Positions 1 to 9,162 of a stretch of 44,985 nucleotides of DNA are shown here, in pieces (the first letter of the stretch is position 1; every line of letters begins with the position of its first letter). Location: the NCBI GenBank assembly GCA_945872305.1, contig CAMCAC010000004.1, forward strand, positions 1-44,985. Reading direction: 5' to 3'. Origin of the DNA: Candidatus Kuenenia stuttgartensis (GTDB lineage Bacteria; Planctomycetota; UBA11346). A program made the translations under genes and the position numbers. The notes beneath the pieces were generated by a model. That model was not told where the DNA came from. It did not search any database and worked only from the letters and a program-made list of their open reading frames with translations.

Positions 1-647
1 TGCACGCCCTCGCCGCTCACATCGCGGGTGATCGAGACATTGCCGGCGGAGCGGGCGATTTTGTCGATCTCATCGACATAGATGATGCCCTGTTCGGCCC
101 GGGCCACATCGAAATCGGCGTTCTGGAGCAGTCGCAGGATGAGATTCTCGACATCCTCGCCGACATAGCCGGCCTCGGTCAGGGTCGTGGCGTCACCGAT
201 GGCGAACGGCACATTGAGCAACTTGGCGAGCACCCGGGCGATGGCGGTCTTGCCCGAGCCGGTGGGTCCGAGCATGAGGATGTTCGACTTCTCGAGTTCG
301 ACACCCTTGGCGGCGCTAGCGCTGTTGTGGCGCAGGCGCTTGTAGTGGTTGTGGACCGCCACGGCGATGGTCCGCTTGGCCTTTTCCTGACCGATGATGT
401 GCTGGTCGAGGTGGGCCTTGATCTCGGAGGGGGTCGGGACCTTGCCGTTGGCCTTGGCCATCTCGACCGGCCGCTTGCCGGGTTTGCCCTGGTCGCGGAG
501 CAACGTCGAGCATACATCGACGCATTCATTGCAGATGCTGGTCCCCGGGGGACCGGCGATGAGACGCATCACCTGGGCCGAGGTCCGGCCACAGAAACTG
601 CAGGTGTCATCGCCGCCCGGCGGCTGGTCGCGTCGGCTCTTGGCCAT
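1..647 (-). CDS. clpX: ATP-dependent Clp protease ATP-binding subunit ClpX (C-terminal part beyond left edge)
   Basis: Minus-strand translation from ATG at 647: [46 protein letters not shown]... (zinc-binding domain), then [54 protein letters not shown]. No stop in window, so it is absent from the ORF track. Confidence 0.97.
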   Translation of the reverse strand, partial: MAKSRRDQPPGGDDTCSFCGRTSAQVMRLIAGPPGTSICNECVDVCSTLLRDQGKPGKRPVEMAKANGKVPTPSEIKAHLDQHIIGQEKAKRTIAVAVHNHYKRLRHNSASAAKGVELEKSNILMLGPTGSGKTAIARVLAKLLNVPFAIGDATTLTEAGYVGEDVENLILRLLQNADFDVARAEQGIIYVDEIDKIARSAGNVSITRDVSGEGV

Positions 648-657
648 GGGATGTCCT

Positions 658-1239
658 TCAGGCCGGCTTGGCCACGACCTTGTCGATGATGCCGTAGGCG
701 CACGCCTCGTCCGCGCTCATGTAGTGGTCGCGCTCGGTGTCGCGGGTGATCTTGTCCACCGGCTGGGAGGTCTTGTCGGCGAGGATCCGGTTGAGTTCCT
801 TCTTCAGGCGGAGGAGTTCCTTGGCCTGGATCTCGATGTCCGACGCCTGGCCCTGGGTGCCACCCATGGGCTGGTGGATCATGATCCGGCTGTGGGGCAG
901 GGCGAAGCGCTTGCCCTTGGTGCCGGCGGCCAGGAGGAACGCCGCCATGCTCGCAGCCTGTCCGATGCACACCGTTGCCACATCGCAGGTCAGGTACTGC
1001 ATGGTGTCATAGATGGCGAACCCGGCATTCACCAGTCCGCCCGGTGAATTGATGTAGACGGTGATGTCCGCATCGCGCTTCTGGCTTTGCAGGAACAGCA
1101 GCTGGGCGACCACCACATTGGCCACGAAATCGTCGATCGGCTCGCCCAGGAAGATGATCCGGTCTTTGAGCAGACGGCTGTAAATGTCGTAGGTCCGCTC
1201 GCCGCGGGAGTCCTTCTCGATCACGTAGGGGATGGGCAT
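658..1239 (-). CDS. clpP: ATP-dependent Clp protease proteolytic subunit ClpP
   Basis: [37 protein letters not shown]...; catalytic Ser in [10 protein letters not shown], His in MIHQPMGG, Asp in [11 protein letters not shown]. The ORF-track start at 1482 looks too long. Confidence 0.97.
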   Translation of the reverse strand: MPIPYVIEKDSRGERTYDIYSRLLKDRIIFLGEPIDDFVANVVVAQLLFLQSQKRDADITVYINSPGGLVNAGFAIYDTMQYLTCDVATVCIGQAASMAAFLLAAGTKGKRFALPHSRIMIHQPMGGTQGQASDIEIQAKELLRLKKELNRILADKTSQPVDKITRDTERDHYMSADEACAYGIIDKVVAKPA

Positions 1240-1401
1240 GCCTGCGACCCTAGGGGAGGGGGCCGGCGGTGCAAACCCTCCCCCTCGGAACCCCGTGATG
1301 CGCCCTCTGTCGCACACGGCGGAGCCTTGGAGGGGGATGTCCCCGTGCGACCTGCCCTGGTTGTCCGTTCTCCTTTGCACAGCCCTGTCCAGGATCCCTG
1401 C

Positions 1402-2931
1402 ATGTTCCGCTCCCTCATCGTGCTCGCCCTTGCCACCTCGGCCTTCGCCGCGTCGTTCGAGGAAGAGCTGGGCGAACGGCAATCAGGACTCGACCGGACC
1501 AGCGCCGACCAGGTGTTCGAGCTGGGCAACTGGTGCCGGGACCAAGGCAAGATGATCAAAGCCCGGGAATTCTGGAACCAGACGATCCGGCTGGACAAGG
1601 ATCACGAAGGGGCCCGCGCCGCCCTCGGCTTCGTCCGCCAGGGCGACCGTTGGGTGTCGGGCAAGTTCGCCGACAAGGGGGTGGCTCCCGCCGGTGGCGG
1701 CTCGCCGGCGGCCGGAGGGGGCCAGCCCCGGGCCGGCGGGCCGGGCCCCGCCGCCAAGGATGTTCCCTGGGATCTGGCGGTTCCCCGGGATCCCCGGCCG
1801 GAAGACACCTTCATCACCACCTACATCCAGCGGATGAATTCCCTCGCCAACGACTCGGGGGACATGGAAGTTTCCATCAACACATTGGCTGACAACTACC
1901 TGGACGTGGGGATACCGCGTCTCTGCCAGGCCATGCTGGACCCCTCATGGCGCGATCTCGCGGGGGCATCCGGGGTCATCCTGCGGGTCTCGAGTCCGCG
2001 CACCGGTCAAGGGACGATCGAGCCGGTCCGCCCACTCCTGCCCTTCCTGATGAAGGCCAGCGAGCGGGTCGCCGATGCAGACGATCTGGCGGCGTTCTGC
2101 TACGCGATCGGCGGGTTCCGGGACAAGCGTACCGTGCCACGGCTTGTGGAACTCATGGATTTCGCCAACAAGGATGTCCAGGATGCCGCCGCCGAGGCGA
2201 TCACCCAGGTCACTTTCATGCCGCGCAAGTCGGTGAATGCCGGCAGCGCCAAGGCATGGTGGGACCGCTACCATGCGACCCCTGACCGGGAGATCTTCCT
2301 CGCCATGGTCCGCGACAGCGATCCGGCGGTGGTCATCGGGGCGGCGGAAGGTCTCGCCCAGTTCCGCGACGCCGCCATCGGCCCCGCCCTGGTGAAGGTG
2401 CTGCGCAGCGATGATCGGCAGCCGGTCATCCGGGCCATCGAGCTGGTCAAGCGGATCACCGGTCAGGACTGGGGCCTGCGTCCCGGGCCGGCCGCCGATC
2501 GCAAGAAGCAGGTCGACAATTTCGACAAATGGTGGCGGGACGAGGGTTCGACCAGGGCGTGGCCCGAGGATGCGCGCCGGGAGGCCGCCGAAGCCGGTCG
2601 CCCCAAGCCGAAGACCGATCCGGCAACCCGCTGGGTCGCCGATCTCGGCTCGGTCACCGGCCAGAACGCCGCCACCGCCGAACAGAACCTGAGGGCAGCC
2701 GGGGTCGCCGCGGTGCCGGCCCTGCTGACCGGCCTGGAGAGCCCCAACCAGATCGTCCGGGTGAAGGCCTACGACCTGCTCAAGGTGATCAGCAAGCAGG
2801 CCCTGCCCTTCGACCCGCGCGCTGCCGACGAGGCACGCAAAGGGCAGGTGCAGGCGTGGAAGGGCTGGGCCGAGGAGCAGGGGCTCCTCGGCGACAACAA
2901 GGACGAGGGAGCCGAGGAACCGGCCCGGTGA
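1402..2931 (+). CDS. Exported HEAT-repeat-containing protein
   Basis: [16 protein letters not shown] signal peptide; HEAT-like helical repeats ([60 protein letters not shown]). Confidence 0.75.
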   Translation: MFRSLIVLALATSAFAASFEEELGERQSGLDRTSADQVFELGNWCRDQGKMIKAREFWNQTIRLDKDHEGARAALGFVRQGDRWVSGKFADKGVAPAGGGSPAAGGGQPRAGGPGPAAKDVPWDLAVPRDPRPEDTFITTYIQRMNSLANDSGDMEVSINTLADNYLDVGIPRLCQAMLDPSWRDLAGASGVILRVSSPRTGQGTIEPVRPLLPFLMKASERVADADDLAAFCYAIGGFRDKRTVPRLVELMDFANKDVQDAAAEAITQVTFMPRKSVNAGSAKAWWDRYHATPDREIFLAMVRDSDPAVVIGAAEGLAQFRDAAIGPALVKVLRSDDRQPVIRAIELVKRITGQDWGLRPGPAADRKKQVDNFDKWWRDEGSTRAWPEDARREAAEAGRPKPKTDPATRWVADLGSVTGQNAATAEQNLRAAGVAAVPALLTGLESPNQIVRVKAYDLLKVISKQALPFDPRAADEARKGQVQAWKGWAEEQGLLGDNKDEGAEEPAR

Positions 2932-3620
2932 GCGGACCGGACCGGGCATCGGTGCTCCGGCAGGTCGCCGCGGTCAGGGCCGAAGTGGCTGCAGCAGCCC
3001 ATGCTGCCGGCCGGGATCCCGCGGGCATCCGGATCATCGCCGTGACCAAGTCCCAGGGCCCGGAAGTGCTGCCCTGGCTGGCCGAGGCGGGAATCACGGA
3101 TTTCGGGGAAAACCGCCTCGACCACTTGGCCTTGATGCGATCCGCCGTGGATTCGGCGGCCTTCCGATTCCATGCCATCGGCCGGGTCCAGGGACGCCAA
3201 TTCGCCGACCTGGTGCCCCTTGCTGATGAACTGCACAGCCTCGCCGACCCCGGGCATCTCGACCGTCTGGTCCGGGCCGTGACCACCGTCGGAAGGGGGC
3301 CGATGCCGGTCTACATCCAGGTCAACACCTCGGGCGAAGCCGCCAAGGCTGGTGGCTCCCCGGCGGATGCGCAGTGGCTGACCGAGGCCGTCCGGACACA
3401 GTCATGCTTGAGGCTCCAAGGGCTCATGACCATGGCGCCGCCCCGGGGAACGGTCCCCGACGCGGATATCCTGGCGGCATTCCATGACCTTGCGGTGCTG
3501 GGCCGGGATCTCGGGACCGAACGGCTCAGCATGGGCATGAGCGAGGATTTCACGCTGGCCATCCAGGCGGGCGCGACCGACCTGCGGATCGGGAGCCGGC
3601 TGTTCGCCCCATGGCCGTGA
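2928..3620 (+). CDS. YggS-family pyridoxal phosphate-binding homeostasis protein
   Basis: IIAVTKSQGPEVLPWLAEAGITDFGENRLDH...FHAIGRVQGRQ...IQVNTSGEAAKAG...LQGLMTMAP...LSMGMSEDFTLAIQAGATDLRIGSRLF is the family signature; GTGA overlap with the upstream stop. Confidence 0.93.
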   Translation: MSGPDRASVLRQVAAVRAEVAAAAHAAGRDPAGIRIIAVTKSQGPEVLPWLAEAGITDFGENRLDHLALMRSAVDSAAFRFHAIGRVQGRQFADLVPLADELHSLADPGHLDRLVRAVTTVGRGPMPVYIQVNTSGEAAKAGGSPADAQWLTEAVRTQSCLRLQGLMTMAPPRGTVPDADILAAFHDLAVLGRDLGTERLSMGMSEDFTLAIQAGATDLRIGSRLFAPWP

Positions 3621-4264
3621 GCGGACCTGTGGATCTGCAACGCCAACTGGCCGCCTGGGTCGATGTGATCCGGGTACGCGCGGCCCGTCGAAGCGTGATC
3701 CGTTACGGCCATAACCGATTGAAACAACGCGTTCTCGCGGTGGATCCCAGCATTCTGACCGACCCCGAAGCCGGTGCGGCGCTGTCTGCCTGGCTGGCCA
3801 GCCGCGGGCGCATCCGAGGTCCGCTCCGGGATCTGATCTCGCGCTGCGAAAGCCGGCAGATCATCGAGCCGCCCTTCCTGTTGCCGGCATCCGGTGTCGT
3901 GCCGGATCTCGACGCACGCCTCCGGATCATCCACCCGGCCGCAGCTCCGGGCACTCCCATGCCTGAGATCAGGTGGGGACGCGCAACCCGGGGTCGCCTG
4001 CGCTCCATCCGATTTGGCAGTTACCATCGCCTCGACGCCCTGATCCGCATCCATCCCCGGCTCGCACGACCCTGGGTTGCGGACCTGTTCGTCGATGCCG
4101 TCATCCATCACGAACTCTGTCATCATCGCCAGGCCTGTGCGCCGATCCGCGGTGAGCGCACCCACAGCGCCCGGTTCCGGGCCTGGGACCGCGCCTTCCC
4201 GGGTCACTCCGACGCCGAGCGCTGGATGCGAAGCCATCTCGCCCGACTCCTCTCCGACGAGTGA
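3611..4264 (+). CDS. SprT-like zinc metalloprotease family protein
   Basis: HHELCHHRQACAPIRGERTHSARFRAWDRAFPGH: HExxH-type metal motif followed by a conserved H in SprT-like arrangement. Confidence 0.7.
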   Translation: MAVSGPVDLQRQLAAWVDVIRVRAARRSVIRYGHNRLKQRVLAVDPSILTDPEAGAALSAWLASRGRIRGPLRDLISRCESRQIIEPPFLLPASGVVPDLDARLRIIHPAAAPGTPMPEIRWGRATRGRLRSIRFGSYHRLDALIRIHPRLARPWVADLFVDAVIHHELCHHRQACAPIRGERTHSARFRAWDRAFPGHSDAERWMRSHLARLLSDE

Positions 4265-4705
4265 CGACTTGTCCACAAATCGCATAATGCACAGGAGTGA
4301 CTGGGGATAACCCGACTAGAATACAACATAATAAATATTATCGGACATATAACATCAGGCCCACACAATTCTGACCAGTCGGTCTATTCGCGTGCCATGC
4401 ATCTCGCTCCAGATGCAGCAGGCATCCGCAGGAAAGAGCAAAGCCCAGGGATTTTCGATCGCCGATGTCCGGGTGTCCGCCGGAGCCTCCCGACCGGGTT
4501 CACGCCATGACGAAGGCAGGCGGCCAACGCATGGCATGTCCTTGATCCGATGGTTGCTGAAGCTGCGGGCCGCCTGAATCCGGACATCAGCAGGGCGGCA
4601 CCCGTGCGGAACCGCCATGCCAGATGCTGTTGGCCACATGGCCAGCCGTCCGACGGGGTTGAACCGTGGCAATCCGACCGCGTTCTCCATCCTGTGCTCG
4701 CCACC

Positions 4706-5302
4706 GTGACCACCTGCGACACCACCGATGACGATGCGGCCGTGATGTCCCGCATCCGAGAGAGCGACCACGGGGCTGTCGAGATCCTCGTCCGCCGCTA
4801 TCAGCGCGAACTGGTCGGTTTCTTCTATAACCAGTGCTGGGATCAAGGTGTCGCTGAGGAACTTGCCCAGGATACCTTCGTCAACCTGTACCGGGCCCGG
4901 GAGCGCTGGGTGCCCACTGCCAAGGTCAGGACGTACCTGTACCGTATCGCCCACAATTTATGGATCGATCATCTCCGCCGCCGTCGCCGCCTGGTCTCGC
5001 TCGACCAGGAAGACGACGACGGAGGCAGTCTCGTCGATGGACTCGCGGCACCCCGGCAGGATTCCGCCACATCCGACCCAGGGCGCAGCGATCGCATCCG
5101 TGAGCGGGTGCAGACCGCCCTTGGTCGTCTTGGTGCCGGACATCGCGAGGTGTTCCTGCTCGCCAACAATCAGGCCATGCGCTACCACGAGATCGCTGAG
5201 GTCCTTGGGATCCCGGAAGGCACGGTGAAAAGCCGGATGCACCACGCCGTCCGCGTCCTCCGGGAATCCTTGGCGGATCTCATAGAGGAGATGCAGCCGT
5301 GA
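4706..5302 (+). CDS. ECF-type RNA polymerase sigma factor
   Basis: ESDHGAVEILVRRYQRELVGFFYNQCWDQGVAEELAQDTFVNLYRA (region 2) and LGAGHREVFLLANNQAMRYHEIAEVLGIPEGTVKSRMHHAVRVLRE (region 4). Start codon uncertain (GTG 4706 or ATG 4745). Confidence 0.9.
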   Translation: MTTCDTTDDDAAVMSRIRESDHGAVEILVRRYQRELVGFFYNQCWDQGVAEELAQDTFVNLYRARERWVPTAKVRTYLYRIAHNLWIDHLRRRRRLVSLDQEDDDGGSLVDGLAAPRQDSATSDPGRSDRIRERVQTALGRLGAGHREVFLLANNQAMRYHEIAEVLGIPEGTVKSRMHHAVRVLRESLADLIEEMQP

Positions 5303-6744
5303 GCCCCCGCGACGACCAGGGATCGCCTTGGCCTGATGCCGACGCCCCTGATGAGGACCGGTTGCCGGGCCGCCTGGGTGATCTGGTACGCGGCGCGTTG
5401 AGCCCGGCGACCCCGACCGACGCCGCCCCCCTGGTCCGGCTCCGATTGGCCGAGCCGGATCCCGACCGGTCCGTGGACCGTCTGTATGAGCAGGGTCGAT
5501 GCGACGATCCCGAACTGGCCGCCCTTGCCCGCTTGGTGGCCGTTGCGGCGCTTCCGAACCCAGGCATCGACCTGAGCGCCCGGGTCCTGACGGCCATCCA
5601 GCAGCCAGCCCGCAGTTCCCGTCGGCTCGCCGAGACCGGTTCAGTCGCCCTTGATGGCGATGGACGGCGGCGGGTCTGGTGGTGGGTATGTGTCGGTCAT
5701 CTGGCTGCCGCCCTGGTGCTGGTGGTTCTTCGCCCCGCGTCCGAGGCTGGTTCCGTCGAGGAGAATGCTGGCCCAGCCCAAATCATGGCCACGGCGGCCC
5801 CCTCCCGCCCGGCCACCTGGAGCGATGGCGGCGCCTCGCTCCTGGCCACCCGTGCCCGTCTGGTCAGCCGGTCCGCCCTTGCCGATTCCCACGGTCTGGG
5901 TGCGGTCCAGCCGGTGGTGCGCGGCTCCGTGGCCTGGCTGGTCGCCCAGCAGCGGATTGGTGGTCCCGACGATGGGCGGCTCGCTCCGATGGATCTCGGC
6001 CCCGACCGGGCCCTGGCCGTCCAGGCGTTCGCCACCCTGGCGATGCTCGGCGAGGGGCTCGATGACCATGAGCGCGAGATCGCCATCCACCGGTCCCTGG
6101 CCTGGATCGGGCGCCAGCCCTCGCCGCAGGATCCCCAGGCCCTCGCCGCCATCGCCTGGTGTCGGGTCGAAGCCAGCCTGTTGACCGGTGATCCTGACTG
6201 GCGTCGCCAGGCGGAAATCGACCTCGCCCGGCTGCCGCCCATGGCCGCGGGCCCGGCTGCGGCGGCGGCCGTGTTGGCCTTGGAGACGGCCAACGCCGGT
6301 GGCCTGGAAGTGCCCCGCCGACTGCTCGAATCGGTCCGCCGCCAGATCGGCCGACCGCTGCCCAAGGACGAGGATCCGACCCTGCTCGGCCTGTCAGCCC
6401 TGACCAGGATGATCCTCGGCCTGCGCGGCCTGACCAGCACGACCGCTTCCCTGGATCGCCTGGATCGCCTCCCCGTGGCCCCGGTGGCGGACCCGCTTGC
6501 CTGGATCGCCCCCAGTCTGGCCCTGCGAGAGGCCGGCGGCGAACGCTGGGATCGCTGGGTCGCCACCCGGCTGCTGCCGCTTGCCCGCCGCTTCGAGCCG
6601 GTCGGGAGTGAACGCTGGGCCATGCCCGGTGAGGCCGTCCGCTGGGCGGGCGACGCCGGTGGCCCGGTGGCGGCCACGGCCTGGGCGGTGCTGTGCCTCC
6701 AGGCCCCCTACCGGACGGTCCCCCTGGCGGGTTCCGGCCGCTGA
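5299..6744 (+). CDS. Membrane-anchored protein downstream of ECF sigma (candidate anti-sigma) with alpha/alpha-toroid (prenyltransferase/squalene-cyclase-like) C-terminal region
   Basis: GTGA overlap with sigma factor; hydrophobic segment VWWWVCVGHLAAALVLVVL; AVQAFATLAMLGEGLDDHEREIAIHRSLAWIGRQ resembles helical-toroid repeats. Confidence 0.55.
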   Translation: MSPRDDQGSPWPDADAPDEDRLPGRLGDLVRGALSPATPTDAAPLVRLRLAEPDPDRSVDRLYEQGRCDDPELAALARLVAVAALPNPGIDLSARVLTAIQQPARSSRRLAETGSVALDGDGRRRVWWWVCVGHLAAALVLVVLRPASEAGSVEENAGPAQIMATAAPSRPATWSDGGASLLATRARLVSRSALADSHGLGAVQPVVRGSVAWLVAQQRIGGPDDGRLAPMDLGPDRALAVQAFATLAMLGEGLDDHEREIAIHRSLAWIGRQPSPQDPQALAAIAWCRVEASLLTGDPDWRRQAEIDLARLPPMAAGPAAAAAVLALETANAGGLEVPRRLLESVRRQIGRPLPKDEDPTLLGLSALTRMILGLRGLTSTTASLDRLDRLPVAPVADPLAWIAPSLALREAGGERWDRWVATRLLPLARRFEPVGSERWAMPGEAVRWAGDAGGPVAATAWAVLCLQAPYRTVPLAGSGR

Positions 6745-7410
6745 TCAGCGGTCGCCGGATTCCGGCTTGGCCGTGCGCCGCCAGGCGGCGATGCCCCGAT
6801 GGTCGCCGGCGATGAGCGCCTCGGGGACATCCAGACCCCTGAACGTCCGCGGCCGGGTGTAGCTGGGATGATCGAGGCTGCCGTCGGCGGCGAATGAATC
6901 CTGGACTGCCGACTCCGGATCATTCAGCGCGCCCGGCAGGAGCCGGGCGATCGCATCGATGATCACCAACGCCGCCGGCTCACCACCGCTCAGCACATAA
7001 TCGCCAACCGACACGCCTTCCGGGCGGTAGAGGTCCTGGATCCGGCGGTCGATGCCTTCGTAGTGGCCGCACAGGATGACCAGGCGGGGCTCGGCCGCCA
7101 GTTCCCGGACAAAGGCCTGATCCAGACGACGACCCTGAGGATCGGTGATCAGCAGACGCGGACGAGGATCCCGGGCCAGAATGCGATCCAGGCAGCCGGC
7201 GATCGGCGGGGCCATGAGGACCATGCCCGGTCCACCGCCGAATGGCCGATCGTCGACCACCCGGTGGCGACCGCCCGCATACGCCCGGGGATCATGGACG
7301 GCAAGATCCAGAATGCCGCGACGACGGGCTCGGCCGACGATGGAATGGTCGCAGCCGGCGGTGATCAGGTCAGGAAACAGGGTGATGACATCGACGTTCA
7401 CGGTCACCAT
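6745..7410 (-). CDS. trmD: tRNA (guanine-N1)-methyltransferase TrmD
   Basis: MVTVNVDVITLFPDL...DDRPFGGGPGMVLMAPPI...LVILCGHYEGIDRRI...VSVGDYVLSGGEPAALVIIDAIARLLPGAL is the TrmD knot signature. Confidence 0.96.
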   Translation of the reverse strand: MVTVNVDVITLFPDLITAGCDHSIVGRARRRGILDLAVHDPRAYAGGRHRVVDDRPFGGGPGMVLMAPPIAGCLDRILARDPRPRLLITDPQGRRLDQAFVRELAAEPRLVILCGHYEGIDRRIQDLYRPEGVSVGDYVLSGGEPAALVIIDAIARLLPGALNDPESAVQDSFAADGSLDHPSYTRPRTFRGLDVPEALIAGDHRGIAAWRRTAKPESGDR

Positions 7411-7453
7411 GGTGGCGCATCCGCCGGCCCCGCCAGGGGACCCGGCGCCCGGT

Positions 7454-8518
7454 TCAGGCGGCGGCCGTGGACCAGCGGATCAGGCCTTCCCGGGTTCGCA
7501 TCCGGACTTCATCGGTCCAGGGAACGCCCGGATCGATCCCGGCGAGCGGTCGCGGATCGCGGCCGAGCACCTTGGCGATCGCCAGGATGGCGGAGTCACC
7601 CACCGTGCGTGCCACAGGACGGCCGAACCCATCCTGGTCGCGCCACGTGGACAGTCGGGGATTGCCCACTGCATCGACCAGCTGGGCCACGGATTCCCCG
7701 GCAACCGGATCGACGCATGTGGCTGGCAGCAATCCTGCCTGCCGACACAGCCGCTGCAGGCGCCGGCGTTCCTCGGACCACGGCAACCAGGCGAGAAGAC
7801 GGAAGATTGCCGCTGCCTGTCGCGGATTCCGTTGATGGCACCCGGCATCCGCCGATGCGATCAGCCAGGCCAAGGCGCCCCGGGCAACCGCCAAGGCCGG
7901 AGCCAAGGCGGGAATCGCCATCTCCGACATCTCCTCGACCGGCATCTCGTCCACCACCAGGGCTCCCGCGCGCTGAGGTGGCGCCGTCAGATCCCGCTCG
8001 GCCATCGCCACCGCGGACAGCACCAGGGAACGGGCGGCTTCAGGGACCTGGGCCCGGATCAGGATCACCGGCAGGGCCATGACCGCCTCGTCCCTGAGGC
8101 TGCTGAGATAACTGACCGGCGCACCGGCCAAGGCATCCGTGATCCGCAGCCGATCCCTGGGCTGGTAGGGATCCAGGCCCTCGGTCGTGCCACGGGGGTG
8201 CGGCGACCAGCCGACCACTTCACGACTGATATGTCCGAGATGAGCGGGGTCGACGATGCCGGTGTCGTCCGCGTCCACGATGCAATCGGGACCGGATCGG
8301 ACATGGTGCCGGAGGCCGATCAGCCAGGAGCCATCCGCGAGATGCGCATGCAGTCCGTTGTGGGATAATCCGTAGGCGCCATCCGGACCGATCCGGGTTG
8401 CCGCGGCGTGTCCGATGCGGAATGAGCAGCCTCGGGCATCCGGCATCCCACCGTGCAAGGCGTCGCCAACGATGCTCGACACGGAACCGAGATCGGCGGC
8501 CAGGGCAAGGCTGCTCAT
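7454..8518 (-). CDS. Hypothetical protein
   Basis: 355-codon ORF from MSSLALAADLGSVSSIVGDALHG; no family recognised. Confidence 0.6.
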   Translation of the reverse strand: MSSLALAADLGSVSSIVGDALHGGMPDARGCSFRIGHAAATRIGPDGAYGLSHNGLHAHLADGSWLIGLRHHVRSGPDCIVDADDTGIVDPAHLGHISREVVGWSPHPRGTTEGLDPYQPRDRLRITDALAGAPVSYLSSLRDEAVMALPVILIRAQVPEAARSLVLSAVAMAERDLTAPPQRAGALVVDEMPVEEMSEMAIPALAPALAVARGALAWLIASADAGCHQRNPRQAAAIFRLLAWLPWSEERRRLQRLCRQAGLLPATCVDPVAGESVAQLVDAVGNPRLSTWRDQDGFGRPVARTVGDSAILAIAKVLGRDPRPLAGIDPGVPWTDEVRMRTREGLIRWSTAAA

Positions 8519-8606
8519 GGCGGCCAGCATAGTCGATGGTCCAGCTGCTCGCTATGCGGCCCCCTCTTTGTGCGACAAGGACTTGGGCCAGACCGTCGGT
8601 GGGTGT

Positions 8607-9104
8607 CTATTTTTCTGGACGGTCCCCGCCGAGGGCCCGTCGAAAGCGCGGGATCCAGGTTTGGGCCACCGGCGAGCAGTCTTCGGTGGTGCGATCACCC
8701 CGGGCGGCATCGAACCCTTGGCGCAGGGTGGTGACCTGGTGCCGGCTGCGGCCAAAACGCTCGGCGAGGTCGCCATCGGCCCCGCCGTCGAGGAAGGCGT
8801 GGGCCAGTTCGCGCAGATCCGCGTCGGACCACGGCCGGCCCGGGGTGCCGGGGCGGGGGATCAGGGGCTTGGGTCGGGGGACCGGGATGGCGTCGTCGCC
8901 GGTGACCGGTTCCTCCGCCGCCGGCGGGCTGAGCAGGTCGATGCGCGTGATCTGGGCCACCGCCAGATACGAGGTCCCCTCAGCCGTCTGCAGCTCGATC
9001 CAGCCGGCCCGGGTGGCGCTGATCAGGCCGGTGGCCTCGCCGCCGGGATGGAGGATGCGGACCTGGGCGCCGGGTCCGACGGCACGCGGCAAGGTGGGCT
9101 GCAT
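8607..9104 (-). CDS. Hypothetical protein with SANT/HTH-like C-terminal segment
   Basis: MQPTLPRAVGPGAQVRILHPGGEATGLISATRAGWIELQTAEGTSYLAVAQITRIDLL (small beta-domain-like) plus RPWSDADLRELAHAFLDGGADGDLAERFGRSRHQVTTL. Confidence 0.55.
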   Translation of the reverse strand: MQPTLPRAVGPGAQVRILHPGGEATGLISATRAGWIELQTAEGTSYLAVAQITRIDLLSPPAAEEPVTGDDAIPVPRPKPLIPRPGTPGRPWSDADLRELAHAFLDGGADGDLAERFGRSRHQVTTLRQGFDAARGDRTTEDCSPVAQTWIPRFRRALGGDRPEK

Positions 9105-9162
9105 GTCCGCATCGTGGCCGCGCTCCGGCCGGGCTCAACCCGGCCCCTTCCGGATCCACGGG

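Noticed and set aside
4530-4550. Sigma-54-like TGGCATG...TTGAT sequence
   Set aside because: The -12 element does not match TTGCW; spacing and context unconvincing.
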